This document shows, one piece after another, positions 49,228 to 62,279 of a DNA stretch of 64,000 nt (its first letter is position 1; each line of letters begins with the position of its first letter). Location: the NCBI RefSeq assembly GCF_014805625.2, contig NW_023998414.1, forward strand, positions 4,861,067 through 4,925,066, given 5' to 3'. The notes below the pieces were generated by a model. The model was given only the letters and a program-made list of their open reading frames with translations, made no database searches and was not told where the DNA came from. This DNA comes from Glossina fuscipes (Eukaryota > Arthropoda > Insecta > Diptera > Glossinidae). Position numbers and translations under genes: made by a program.

Positions 49228-49229
<2 letters not shown>

Positions 49230-49276
<47 letters not shown>
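49230..49276. repeat. Poly(T) tract, 47 bases
   Basis: An uninterrupted run of about 47 T; as A on the minus strand it could be the tail of a minus-strand retroposed copy, but the sequence to its right shows nothing recognisable. Confidence 0.9.
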
Positions 49277-49277
<1 letters not shown>

Positions 49278-49890
49278 GTGAATCATTACGCTATCTTAGA
49301 ATTGATAGGGAGTTCTTAAGTTCCTTTCCTATAAAAATGGACTGCTACTTATCCATACGGGGTTGCGCTTAAAGTTTGACGCAACTCAGTGGGCTTCATT
49401 ACGAGATTCGGCTAAACCTCGAAAAGAGCCAACTGGGTTCTTTCACTTTTTCAAAACTCGCTGATTGGCGTTAAATTCAGTAAATAGTGTTATCATAATT
49501 TTAGCAAAGCTAATGAGTAGTCGGACAAATAAAAACAGCTATCGAAGAGAAATAGATCACGAACCATTTTAAAAGCTCACATATTAGCGAACCAATCCGC
49601 CATTGTGAAAACTAGTTGAAATAGCCAACTAGGAATTAGGAATCACTGATCAAGGAAATGGTAGAGTAATGCGAAAATCTATTTATCTATTTGAATAAAG
49701 TTGCACACGACAGGAGCACTAGCATCAAAGGACATCGGTTCGCGGATATCCGCTGTTGTGCTAAATATAAGGCGCTTGCTGAAGTGCGAGCAGGACTTTT
49801 CTGAAATTCACACAAACGCACGTTCTAGCTATGCTGTCTATTGATGACTACCTAAGTGATGTTGTGTTAAACACTAATAGCTCGCGGACG

Positions 49891-49898
49891 TATAAAAG
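49891..49898 (+). promoter_or_regulatory. TATA-box-like element
   Basis: TATAAAAG preceded by CTCGCGGACG and followed by GC-richer sequence up to about 49950. A perfect 11-base palindrome GTGTTAAACAC sits about 17 bases upstream (49864-49874). No open frame follows. It could be a promoter of an unannotated transcript or of a decayed retroelement. Confidence 0.3.
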
Positions 49899-50289
49899 CT
49901 GAGGTGTCCTGTTGGAAGTGACCGTGTGTTTCTGGCGTAGGCGCAGTTTGTTTTTATGACCTTCATGTTGGCCTAACGCTCACTTTTCATCGGCAAATGC
50001 ATTTTGCAAATAAGTTCACACTAAATTGTAGAGCGATTATTAATGAAAATTTTTCAAATAATTATTGAAAACATAAAGTGTACGATTTCTCACGAGAGTT
50101 GCGTTCGAAACACTAGGTGAAAATAGCCGTTGAAGTTTAATGTCTGTACCCGTTATACATTATACAAGCGATAACTTGCGTCCTCGCCCCAAGTTTGCAA
50201 GATAATCATCCTGCTTTACTAGAAGGCCTATACCGAAGCCAAAGTATCAGCTATGGAATTTTTGATATTTTCCAAGCCATTTCCTCTCG

Positions 50290-50582
50290 ATTTCTTGAAC
50301 CCTAGTCGATATAAGATTTCTCATGAATAATAAGACCACCTTTAGAAAAAGTTTCAATTTTTAATATTCCATGTCGTAGTAAGAGTATGGCAACAACATT
50401 AACGGTAGACAATTTGGATCACATAGATCTATTTTTTAGACCCCAATATGCATAGAGGGTATCATGAGAAGCGAGCATTTATATCGAATGGAAATGTAAT
50501 TTCTATGTTAATAATACTAGGCGAAGTGATATAGGGTATCTAATGGTCGGCCTTGCCCGACTATAAAAGTTCTTACTTGTTT
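50290..50582 (+). repeat. Dispersed repeat B, copy with best-preserved 3' end
   Basis: Shares GATCACATAGATCTATTTTT and TTAGACCCCAATATGCATAG with the 33.5 kb copy and ends AGGGTATCTAATGGTCGGCC, TTGCCCGACTATAAAAGTTC, TTACTTGTTT. GTCGG and CCGAC pair as a short hairpin just before the end. Confidence 0.6.
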
Positions 50583-50744
50583 CAAATTAAAACATTGATG
50601 TCCATTTGCTAAGACAAATGGGATAAAAGTGATAAATTATTATATTTAACGTCAACGTTAACGTTAGTGTTAACGTTTGTATGCATTGCACATTGTTTAA
50701 TAATTGATAAATGCATCCATTTATGATCAATTTATATATGTATT

Positions 50745-50768
50745 TATATATATATATATATATATATA
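50745..50768. repeat. (TA)n microsatellite
   Basis: About 12 TA units in the pcs intron. Confidence 0.85.
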
Positions 50769-53689
50769 AATATGTTTGTAAGTTCATACGTGTAAACACT
50801 TGCAAGGAGAAAAGGAAAGAAAAGAAAAGAAAAGAAAAGAAAACAGAATTAGTTCCATTAAGTTATGATGAGACCTTTTCTTACTTCTCGAGTGGATATT
50901 AAGTGAGTTTGAAATTCTTTTCTTTCATTTCGTTTTGTTTTTATTACACAATTTAACGCTGTTAATAGAATTTGTTGTTATTAATATTTTTACTGGCATA
51001 GTTAGTGTTATTAGTGATGGTGTTTTTAACTTTTGTGCACTTTAACTACTTGACCCACTAACAATTATGCTATATGAACAATATTTTATTTGAATAAGTA
51101 GTGCTTGGTTAAAGGATTGAATGGATGTATATATACATATATGTGTGTAGGTGTGAATACGTTTATGTGTTTGTGTGTATGTATGGCATATATATGTATA
51201 TGTATATGTATATGTATAAATTTATGTTGAAATTTGAATACGTTTTGTAAGTTTTATAAATATGACAAAATGGTTGAGGTTATTGTGGTGAGGTTTTCAC
51301 AAGGCAAATACAAAACATTTGTTATGTGTTAAGCTTTTCAATAGCGTATAAATGTGAGAAAAATACCGCAAAATATAAATAAGTAAAAAGTTTTCCAAGA
51401 GAAAAAGCAAAAAAAAGAATCCAACAAAAAAACAAAAACAAAAACAAATAAACAAACGAACAACAAAACAACACAACAACTAGACAAAAAAGCAAAAAAT
51501 GTGAATAAGAAAATTTCGAATGTGGAATTAGTTAAAGTGAATTTTAATTTAATAACAAGTAAAGAGAAAAAATGCTCGTTAGAATACTGCTCGAATGCTA
51601 TTTGGGAACGAAGAGTCTCACTCGCAATCGCAACGGTTTAACAATCCAATCCATCCAAGGTTGTGGAGTAAATTTGATTTTTTTCAAAAAACTATATATA
51701 TATGTACGTATATATATATGTGTACATATGTCTTTTTGAATCAGTACTATGCACCGAGTCGGTCTAGGGATGTCGGTTCTTGCGTACCTGCCTGCGATAA
51801 ATGTTTTCCTGATGGCAAAAATCCAGATGTCGACCTCAAATTTGACCCAGATGGGTATTGAAAATGTTCTCCACACCTGCCAGAGGCATACAATTTAACA
51901 TAATATAAAGTGAGAACGCTTTGACTTTTAAAAGTCACAAAATTGGCTTTTTGCTCATTACTCATAATTTGCACTAGGCACAGTAATAAAAATTTGCCCG
52001 GTCCATGCTCCGGTGATTTTATAAATGACGAAAATTCCATCTTTTTCGTTTTTTTGCTCTCTATTTATATTAAGATCAAGAAGGCGGTTACAAAAAGATT
52101 TCGAATCCCAAGCCTTACTTGCTTTATTTTTATTTATTTATTTTTTTTTTTTTTTCAAGGTCGGGTGTACGGTTCACCATATCGAGTGAACTCAATCCTA
52201 GTTTGAATATATTACCCGATGGCAAATTTTGCGATTGAAAGCGGGTCTATAATCCACAGCTTCCGAGAATCATAAACCGGGCTCAGTTTTGTTTAGCTTG
52301 TATACAGATAGGCGCTTATATCAAAATGTTCTCAATCAATTTGGGGATATCGTAAAATTTCAAGTAGATTTAAAGCAATCATTAGGACAGATATGCATTT
52401 TTCATTTGTTTTCGTGAACGTTCTTCAAGATTTTGCTCGCTAAGAACTTGACTACTGACCAAATGTAACTCCTCATACCCGAAAGGTATTTACGGATGCA
52501 AATGGATCCACGTAAACAGAATCCTTTGCATATTAACAAACTTATGTAGTTACGGATGTGTTTTTCTCAAAACTCTGCAAATGTGTAGCGAGTTGGCGGA
52601 TAGATACGGGGGATGGACAAAATAATATGAGCGGACATTCAATACAGTGTCATTTTGTTATATGTTAAGAACGCATAAATGTATCAGATGGGCCCACATT
52701 GTCCACAATAATATTTTCGGACGTCTAATAAATAAATGATTAATCGTTTAGTCTACAGGTTTTTGAATAGCAGATCATTCGGCTTAAGTGACATTGGTAA
52801 GTGCTCTCAAAAACCGAAGAAAGAAATAGTTTTGGGAAAATCGAGTGCCCAACGATTGCTACCGTTTTGAAATTTTCGTTAAAAGTTATTTCGGCTAAAA
52901 CTTACCAAATAGACTTTGTACTTATCGAAGACGTTTTTCTTCGCCTTGTTTCTTGATGTGGCTAATTACGCAGTGGGCGCGCCGTATTCGCGTAACACGG
53001 TGACGGTCCGAATGAAATGCGATAGAAATAGGTCGGTCGTGGCCGCAGTCTAATGGATCTGTGGCCAATCGGTAAGTGCTATGACTTTATCTCTACCCAC
53101 GCATAGAGACTTGAGAGTGCTAGAATCGTAATGACCCTGAACTGCAAATGTAAACCACACAGAAACAGACTTTAGTCCTTACGCTCTGGCAGACAAGTGG
53201 TCTTGACATTTTTTTTTTTTAAGTTGCAAACTCATTCTCCTAATTGAATGCTTTAAAAATTGTTAAATAGCGAGAGTGGAAAGTTGTTGACAATCTATGA
53301 AAAGACGGCCAAAAAACTGTTTAGTGTAATGAACAAAAGAAATCATTTAACCCAAATCCAAAAACTTTTTGTTTTTTACTTATATTATAATTAACGCTAG
53401 AAAATTTATTTGAAGTAACTCCTGATATCAAGATTAATCTTTTCGCAAACCCTACCTCATAAGCACAGAGTCAGAAAGGATTTCCATATCTTGGACACGA
53501 AGGACTCAATCGACGCAAAATTTGAAGCAAAGATGCGTTGAGGAGAGCTGCGTACTATTCCATAGCTGTAACTGCAATATAATATTTGATAATTTCGTTA
53601 CGAGCTATAAATTGAATCCAAGTGTACGCAGACCATGTTACATTTCCTATACTTTGCCGATTTTTATATCGCAGATCGTTTGTGGTACA

Positions 53690-53990
53690 AGGATGTAGTA
53701 AGTTCTTGCGACTGTGTGCAACAACCGTAACGATTTGAGATAGACTCACCTTTTATCATACCAATCGTTTCAGAATCATTTTCTCAATCAATCAAACATT
53801 GTGTGTCCGTCTGTCCGTCTGGTTTTCTTATGGTCAATCTGCAGATCGCAATTTTTGACGTATTCTGATGGAATCTGGTACACCGATGTGTCTTAACCCA
53901 AAAACGAATGCTACTGAAATTGGTTCGGATCAGACCATTTTTTCGACCATTTTCGGTATAAAATCTTACACTGCAACTGTATCGAGCGAT
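53690..53990 (+). repeat. Dispersed repeat A, best-preserved copy
   Basis: In order: CACCTTTTATCATACCAATC, GTTTCAGAATCATTTTCTCA, TGTGTCCGTCTGTCCGTCTG, GGTTTTCTTATGGTCAATCT, GCAGATCGCAATTTTTGACG, GGAATCTGGTACACCGATGT and GAAATTGGTTCGGATCAGAC. The copy near 62.3 kb has the same blocks except for an internal deletion after TTTTCTTAT. No coding content is visible. Confidence 0.65.
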
Positions 53991-55326
53991 TAAGTGCTGG
54001 GCCGCAGTCAACTATTATGTTTTTGCTTATTTTATTTTTATATAGCTTGAAGTCGACATGAATAAGAATCAGGTTTATCGCACAGCTTGCTTGAATAACT
54101 AAATGAACTTAAACTTTAAACAACAACAATAACATTTTAATTATTCCTATCATTGTCATAAGAGGCTGAGAGGCACATCGAGTTAGAATTCGTAATAAAA
54201 TCAGGTACAGCTTGGGCCCGCAGTCTTCTCATTAAAGAGTGCCAGACTTTACGATAACTTGAGGGACTTGTTTCATGTATGCTTGAAGCGATCTGGACAC
54301 ATCGTATGAAGAGTCTGAAGGCAAGTGCTTTGAAGGGTCTCAATAAAATCAACATTGAACTGGAGTACTGAAGAGTGAAAATCGATTTTTCGACTTTGTC
54401 TTGATAACTTTTCGATTAACTTAATATTTATCTAAGAGGACCGATTCGTTCTAAAACGAGCGCAGCTTTTTGTTTTCTTTGCTTTTTTTTTTTTTTTTTT
54501 TTTTGAGTAAAAAAATGATTATATTCTGTAAACATTTGTAAAAATATTTATTGCTCGATATGTGTGTGCATATGTAAAAGCATGTGTTTACTGATCATAT
54601 AGTAAATATTCAATAAATATTTTGTACTGTGTGTTGTTTTAAAAAGAGTCACTCAATGAAAAGTAAAAACAAATAGAAGCTAAATTAATGCGTGCTTCGA
54701 ATTTAGGTCATCAGCCAACATGTATGCGCAAATAGTGTAGTGTAGCTTCTCTTTGCTCTACGATGCTTGCGTATGTATGTATGTATGCGTTGTCATTGTT
54801 TATTATTATCGGTTGAATTGGCGGCTAAACGATTCTATCTATAAATGCATATACAATCGTATACAAATACGTGCTAGTAGTTAGAGTTGCTGTTGTTATT
54901 ATATTGCCTGCTTATACGTATGATGCTGTTTATACAGCGTTCAGATGCATGCGTAGGCATATGCATATATATATATATAAGAGATGTCAATATTATACTA
55001 AGAATTTCTAATTTAATATATTGCCTCCTGCTTGTACATTTATAATGAAAAAAGAAAATGAAAGAATAAGACAACAGACAACAGACAACAGATAAGATAA
55101 AAGTCTTTGTAGCTTTTAAGCGTACAACGGCATTTCATTTATGCATGCCTGTACGTTCATAAATACATGTATCTGATATTTATTAGCTTAAAAAAGAAAA
55201 TAAGAGATTTTTCTCTTTCCTTTTTTATTTTTTTTTAAATTTTTTTTATTGATTTTTATTTATTCGCTTATAATAAAATCCAAAAGGAGAGAAACGAAAA
55301 ATCTTCTCGCTGTGTGTTTGTCTTAC

Positions 55327-55350
55327 CTCGTGGTTTTGTGGATTTAATGC
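55327..55350 (-). other. pcs: 24-nt microexon, inferred upstream coding exon of pcs
   Basis: The minus strand reads a long T run, then AAATTTTACAG as acceptor, then GCATTAAATCC...CACGAG (24 nt), then GTAAGA as donor. In phase 0 it encodes ALNPQNHE and joins exactly to the ATG-initial exon at 15389, giving ALNPQNHE-MTTESNNSP-VDPRVQ. In the other two phases it either contains a stop itself or leads to one shortly after the junction. I did not find its partner exon upstream, which should lie beyond 55351 and possibly outside the window. Splice-site quality and phase support it; conservation was not testable here. Confidence 0.5.
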
Positions 55351-58300
55351 CTGTAAAATTTAACGGAAAAAAAAAAAATTAGCAGATAGCACATAAAAAA
55401 TTTTTAATGATCTCTGTCGGACGAGTCTATAGGTTAATAAACCATTAGATATGTTTATTATACACGAATATTTAATTATAGTAAACACATTGCACGAAAC
55501 CGATAAATTTTCATTATTATATGAGAATTTCTTGTTCTATCGCAGCTACAGATACAAAAATTGTGATAAAATTCAACATAAAAATAAATAATGAATTAAT
55601 TTTGTTAATATTTCAAAGAATTAAAGCCATATTAACTTTGTCATTAGTAACTCGGTAGTTTTATGAGATGCGTATAAGTTAATTCGTAAAATTTAGTAAA
55701 GAATAATATCTCAACTCAAAGCTCAACTAATCTATTATATGCGCATGAATGAACTTTACGGGTGAGCGAAGTGCAGCAGATGTCGCAAATATTACCTTTT
55801 TCGTTTACCTCTCTTCCCGTACGATCACAAGCCGCAATTTCGCCTCTTAAGTAGCAAATCAAAAATTCGCTTAAAAAAATGACTCGACCCTAGACTTATA
55901 GCGAACATTGTATGATTTTTTCGAAAAATTGATTAAAGCAAAAAAAAAAAATGTGTTTTTTATATTATTTTATGCCCTTCAAGACTACAATGACATGACA
56001 GGATTGTGTTTACAGCTTTTACTATCACGATTGATACCCAAATTGTCCAGCACGCTTACAATACCCGTAAATATGTTTCGAAATGAACTGGACATCGTTG
56101 TACGTACATCCTTCTTGCATATTTTAGAAATGCTTCAGCTTGATTTAGCAAAACAAAGAAGGAAATCGGAAAAGAATATCGCAAGATCTTATCCCTTAAG
56201 GGTTTCATGGTTAAGTAACTGTTGCTATTGATAAACGACGTTACAACCGCTACCGCTTAACCGTACTATTTCATTCGATGACGTTTTGCACATTTCGCTG
56301 CAATACGCTGCTTTCGTTGCAGTCTTGAGACTGCGAAAAGATGTGTGAGGAGTACGGAAAATGGTCGTTCAAGTCCAATGGGATAGAGGCAAGGCAAACA
56401 GTTGATGATGGAAAATTTGCAGCCAAATAGTCCCCAATTTGTGACTGATGCATGAAGCGTAGCTCGCCTGAGATTTCTAGTATCGTTCCTTCTCGATGAG
56501 GTATTATCGGTCGGACGTCTCGTTTCAATTGTCACAACTGTACATGCTCGAATCTTTCGATCTGCGATAACCTTTGGAGCCCTACACTATTTGCACCTGG
56601 TCAATGAGGACTTTTCTGTGGGCAGCGCACCTTCTAACAAGATCGGTTTCGCATATTGCCTTCTCTTCTCCACTTTCAATCAAAATAAGAGAGAGGCAAA
56701 ACTTGCGGATATTTGCTTCACTTCAAAGTGCAACATCTTTGCAACAATATTTGTACGCCTACAACTTTTACACTTTACACACTATAAAGTATGATCAGAA
56801 TGTATGTGAGTCTTTTGCTTGCACTTTGCAAAAGTTGACGTTGCAATGTAATAAAGAAAAGGGCTGTTGAACACAACGATTTTAACTGTTGTTATTATGA
56901 GATAAAGTAAATAATGAACAATCATTATAGACTACAGCTACGATAGTAAAGGATTTCGAAAGAAGCGATTAATACGATCAGGAAACGGAAAGATTATTAG
57001 AGCTTAGGTAAAATGATTTCTTTTTTCCAAACTTTTACATAAAAATATATTAATATGTAAAGAAAGTAAAAAGTGCTTACACTAACCCTACAAATAACTG
57101 ATGAGTGACTTTTAAATTAATGGAATGAATTTGGAACTTGTGTGGCTTCAATAATTCCTAAATTGTTCTTTATCTAGAATGCGTGTTGTATGAGTTTTAT
57201 GACTTGAGCCGCTGTGTAATGCGGCCAACCATCGGAAGTTGTATTTTTGAGCTACACAAGCGAGGGATATTTAAAGTGAATTAAATTCAATTAGCTCAAA
57301 GATAAGTCAACTAACAAAAAAAAAAAAAATAAAAAAATACTATATACGATGAAAATAACTAATGAATTATTTGCTTTTATTCTAAATAGATTAAGAATTA
57401 TTGACTCAGACGCAAGTACGTCTGTTTGCACACTTATGCACAATATTGGGTGATTTTGAATGAAACGAGAAGAAAGAAACGAATCAGAAAAGCCATTTGA
57501 ATAAATTAACCATCACTAGGCACTTCAACTGATTGCTCTCGTGCCCTGTTACTGCTGCTTGCACTATGCTATCCATGCTGTGGCATTTTAAATTGGTTAA
57601 TGAATTTTTTCGCTTACATATATATAATGGTTGTAGTTGAATTTTTTATGGTTTCCAATAATTTGAAGCTAACAATTAGCGAACCATTTGTTAACTATGA
57701 GTAGGTGCGATTCTTTGTTTATTTGTTGTGGAAGTAAAGAGAAAGAAAGAGAGTCTCTCAGTTAATTTACAATTGTTTGGTCAGTTAAAATGTTTACCAG
57801 TTCTCCTCTCCCATTGCATTCCATTCATTATTCGTGAGACGAAGAGGTGAAAATTGAAAACAACAAAGCAAACTAGAAATAAGTAAGAAAGACACGTTAG
57901 CGACAAAGCCAATAACTGTTGTGACGATCATCTCGAATGAATCTTTAACGATCTCCTTGTACGGATTGTAACTTGGGCTTACTTTTAAATCGAATTTTGC
58001 ATTGATCCCGATAAGGTGATAAATCGTTAATCGATATATTGGACAAGTTGGAAATTGCTCTTAACAATGATATCGGGAAATATGCATTGGTTGAACACAT
58101 TTTTGCTCGAAAAATACAACAATAATAACAATAGCAATAATAACGTTAAGCTGCAGTACTGAAATGCGATCTACAGTAATTTGAGAATGGAAAAAATATT
58201 ACGAAATAACGCGTAATTGTTGTTAGTGAATGATATTGCTATGCTGCGCATCGCTTACGAGATACGGTCTCGTACTGTTTTTTCTTTTTTTCCTCTAAAA

Positions 58301-61300
58301 ACTTCTATAAGCAAAGATATTTTCTTTGTGTTCTTTTACCTCGCAGTGTCTTGAGAAAAAAGTCATAGCACGCAGTTGGCGATTGACAAGATGGGCGACA
58401 ATTCTCTGGACAATTGTGCAGGTGAAAGGATTAACCAAATTTCAGGGTTAACTCTGGTATTGGTTTGGTTTGGTCAACACAGAACGTTTGCTAAGGAAAA
58501 GGATAGCCGAGTTAAGACAGTTGCTACACGGACAGCATACTACAAATATGAATAACCTCTTTAAGCCAGTGAAGTTCCTTTGTTGAAAAGCGACAAGTGC
58601 GGCGTCGAGTCCACTTCCGAAAGTGCAGCAAAACGGCTTCGAAGCGTTTAATTGACTTCTTTGGACGAACAGCTTCATAGCAGTTTCAGGCAAGCGTCAC
58701 ATATCAAGACATTGATAATGCTATGTAATGCTCACAGCTGATCGTTTATTTCTTTTCAAGGTAGTCCCAGTGTTTGGCTATGTGCTTTCCAAAATACAGA
58801 CGGCCCAATCTTCTTATACCACCTTTGCGCCCTTTGTTGTGTTCGACAGTTTTGTCCCGTCCATAAAGCTGACCGCCTATTACTGGTGGTCTGGACTGAT
58901 GACGTGTCTGGTTTGCGTTCTACCCAAACTATGTTTCATCCATTGTCACATAGAGTGCAACATATTCTTGCTTTCGGCTAAAGACTGTCGTCTCACGGCC
59001 AAATAAATGTTCATGCACAGTAAAAAGGCTGCCTTTTGGTATTATTAAGCTACCAGTTGTCTCTTTTCTTTTTATGTTGGAACGGTTGGCAGTGCATTTA
59101 AAATAATCGGTGTTTGTACGGTCGAGTTTAAAATCAACAAACTACCTCTCAACCATTTGCCTCGATCGATACGTGTCCATATAGTAACACTTGTCAAGGC
59201 ATTGCTTTGCTTGAAGGCTATTTCTTCCCATTAAAAAACAAAATTCAGATTTTTTCCAGTGTTTTGAGAATTGCCAAAGAAGCGTCGTTGACACAACTAT
59301 AACATGTAAACTAATGATCCCTGTGCTATGATGTTTTCCTTTGAGAATTGCTACTATCTTAAAACTTATATGAATTCATCGTCAAGTTTAACTTATTCGA
59401 ATTTAAGCCTCTTACCAGCAATATGACAGAGAGGCGCATCGAGAATCTCTGCCAAATTACCAAAGCGTCTTAAGCTGGCTGAAAGTGTTTGGTACTTGGT
59501 CAACGCGTCTAGTATAACGTATACAGTAGCGCAAATGTAGCACTCATCTCTGCTAAAGTAAGACTACCGAAGGCATCTGCAATATAATATTTCGCTCTAA
59601 AGCGGGTTGGGGTTTTAATTGTCGGAGGACTTGGAACATTCAGACGGGAAGAGATGCGCGTTTTTGCCTTCAGAGTAAGTTTGTTTTTAAAAAAAAGCAT
59701 TTCATTTTTTATTATTGAGAGACGAATTAATTGATGCGGTTTACGTTCATCTAACCTATGCCCTCATGCTCGCATTCTATTGCATTATTTGTGACAGTTG
59801 GAAAAAACAAATAAAAATTCATTCATTATATTGTTAAAACGATGATTATCTGTTAATAAAGATGCTGACGTTGTTTTTGCTCCCCTCGACGATGAATTGT
59901 GTTTGCGTAGCAATTGCAAAGATTGTGTAGCCCCTGTTGTTAAATAATTATCGATTATCACTTAATAATGATTAATTAATTGATATCGATCAAGTTAAAG
60001 TTTTAAATAATTGAATGTTTCTCGCATACTTAGCTATATATAACTCTGCGTTACCGGTAATTCTATGCAAATATTATGACATGTCGTAGTCGCGACATGA
60101 ATTTGCTTGAGTTCTCTGTAATTTGCCTCTAGCAGTTGGCTATATATGTAAAGAGACCATTAATGATATATTTAAAGTGTATGTATGTGTAGACGTTTCT
60201 TTTATCAAATATCTACCTTTCTTGTTTCTCGGAAAAGCGCACACGTTCAATAAATGCATCGTCAAATCTATGGAAATGTAAGAGTAAATGAATGAATAGA
60301 ATGAACTTTGATTAATACTCGTATGAACTTGTCAAACTGCTTAACGTTGCACAACAATTACAGTCTCGAACACAAAGTTCAAAAAATGCTTTAATCCAAT
60401 TCCAACCAATAGAGAGGTTATAGTAAAATTATATATATACATAGGGTTGCCATTATGGTGTCAAGTCTTGTTTATTCTCGCTTATTTTTTGTGGAACTAT
60501 TGCGTAACTTTTCGAATTCCCGCAATGAAAATGGCATACAACAAAGATACATTTTTACCGCAGACAATGTCATCTATGCTTTGGACTGTCAACTTTTTTC
60601 AAGTATTAGTAATGTATAGCTCCTGGTTCTCGTAATGCGAGCGATTAATACTATAATCGAGACGAATATCTAGGCGAACGGAGAAAATAATTTAACAACT
60701 TGACAACTCAACCAAGATGACCGAAATTCTAATTGAAATTTGAAGGCCTAAGCTGCAAATCCGAAAGTAGCTTTGAGAGCAGGTAAGCGTTCACTTTTTC
60801 CTGACATGAAAAATGGGATATGAGTGTAATGATAAGTGTAGGCTTCGTAATGAATCGGTTGATCATCGGTCAATCTCAGATCCTGTGTTAGTACAGAAGT
60901 ACAACAAGCGGCCGTTATCTAGTTTCAACTACAAAATCACTGCCCAGATTGAAATAAAGCTTTTCGCTGATTGAGGGCGTGCCGAGTTAATAATTCTTGC
61001 GCTAAGGTTAAATGCTAAGACAAGCATGAGCATAGGTTTCATATAGTTTGCTAACAATGCCAATTTTATGTGAAATCACATTGTCGGCTGGGTAGGCATT
61101 TCATCAAAGAGAAAGCGCGCACGCAGCTGTAAGAACCGCGTGTAAGTAACCCAATTAAAAACTAGAACTAGAATTTTAGTCTAATATCCGTTCTAACGGC
61201 AGAATTTCTGCATATTTTTATTCTTAGATGAACGTATCCCAAGCAAATATCTATCTTGCAATTAATGTCTCAATGGCGTCTTTTTTTTTTTTAGTTAAAA

Positions 61301-62279
61301 TTTTTAAATGAAGCAGACAAAAACTAGCGTAAGTTGAACTGAGTAAACTCTCTGAGGTCTTAGCTAAGCAAAGATAGTCGAAAACGAATTTCACAAAGGG
61401 GGGAACTCTGCATATTTCAAATGAAGCACACGGCTAATAACACTTATTGATATACATACGATTGAAGAGAATGATTTCATTTACTGATCACCTGTGCAAA
61501 GCCACACTTATATATATTGATTAAACAAAGTTCAACGACTTCAGTGCAGTAATCTCTGTCGATGTATTTAATAGAAAGTTTTAATGCCGCGTTTAAAGTT
61601 CATTTAAAGGTAAAGGGCTTTCGAAAAAGTTAATCTCAATGACAATATGAATAGTACTTAGTAAGTAGAATAATAAATTTTAATTTGTTTTATTTTTTTA
61701 ATAGGCAAAAAAAAAAAATTAATTGCATAATAAGCAGCTTTTATGTCACTTAACAGGTATTCAAAATTCCATAAATAACAAATGGGCAAATTTTATTTGG
61801 CTATGGCCGAACCTCTTATCCTCGTCATCTCTATTTTTGAAAATATATTCAAGAAAAACAAAGAGAACGAAATGGGTTTCGATACGATATTAGGTAGGTT
61901 CGGGTGTTTTTGATATTATTCCATTTTTGCGCAGGTACAGGTGTGAGATCATCCACTGCCTGCACGTGATAAATTCTATCCTTGTCTATCGTACCTTATG
62001 AGTAAAGAGCAAGAAATCTAATCTTTGCTTTTGTAAACAGTGGAGTTCTCTGGTCATGTCGGTCTGCAGACCTATTCTTGGACCGATTTAACCCATTATC
62101 AATAACTACACTCAAGAATTTGCTTAATTTTGCAAATTTTAAGTCGATATCGTGATTTTGTGCGACCCCGAACACTGTTCTATGGAAGGTTCGAAGGCTT
62201 TGATAAATAAGTAGACCTCAATTTCTTTGCGTGGGGCAAAAAAAAAAAAAAAAAAATTTTATTATTATTATGATTATTA
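55351..62279. other. No supported gene; probable further pcs 5' intron or upstream DNA
   Basis: AT-rich sequence with several open frames under 110 codons (for example 55908-56231 plus, two overlapping minus frames at 56266-56535, and 58728-59006 plus). None shows a domain I recognise. The two overlapping minus frames sit in a locally less AT-rich patch (56250-56700), which may be old transposon sequence. No tRNA or strong promoter was found. Confidence 0.45.

Larger units (their letters stand above)
15390..55326 (-). other. pcs: Giant (about 39.9 kb) pcs intron, inferred
   Basis: If the 24-nt exon at 55327-55350 joins the exon starting at 15389, the intervening 39,937 nt are one intron. On the minus strand its donor is GTAAGA at 55326-55321 and its acceptor is CATCTATAAG ending at 15390. 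No conserved coding exon was found in this span on either strand. It is filled with AT-rich sequence, microsatellites, transposase remnants and dispersed repeats, itemised separately. Where no item is listed I see nothing beyond low-complexity AT-rich DNA. Confidence 0.55.

Noticed and set aside
52940..53085. GC-richer plus-strand stretch with a 46-codon open frame (VANYAVGAPYSRNTVTVR) and a GTAAGT donor downstream
   Set aside because: The frame stops before the donor, has no ATG in a sensible place, and matches no family I know.
56266..56535. Two overlapping 85-89 codon minus-strand frames in a less AT-rich patch
   Set aside because: Frames overlap in different phases with no motif recognised; possibly old transposon DNA, but nothing supports a gene.
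58440..59010. Possible transposase on either strand (frames of 81 and 92 codons)
   Set aside because: I tried to match Tc1 and mariner catalytic blocks in all frames and found no convincing alignment.
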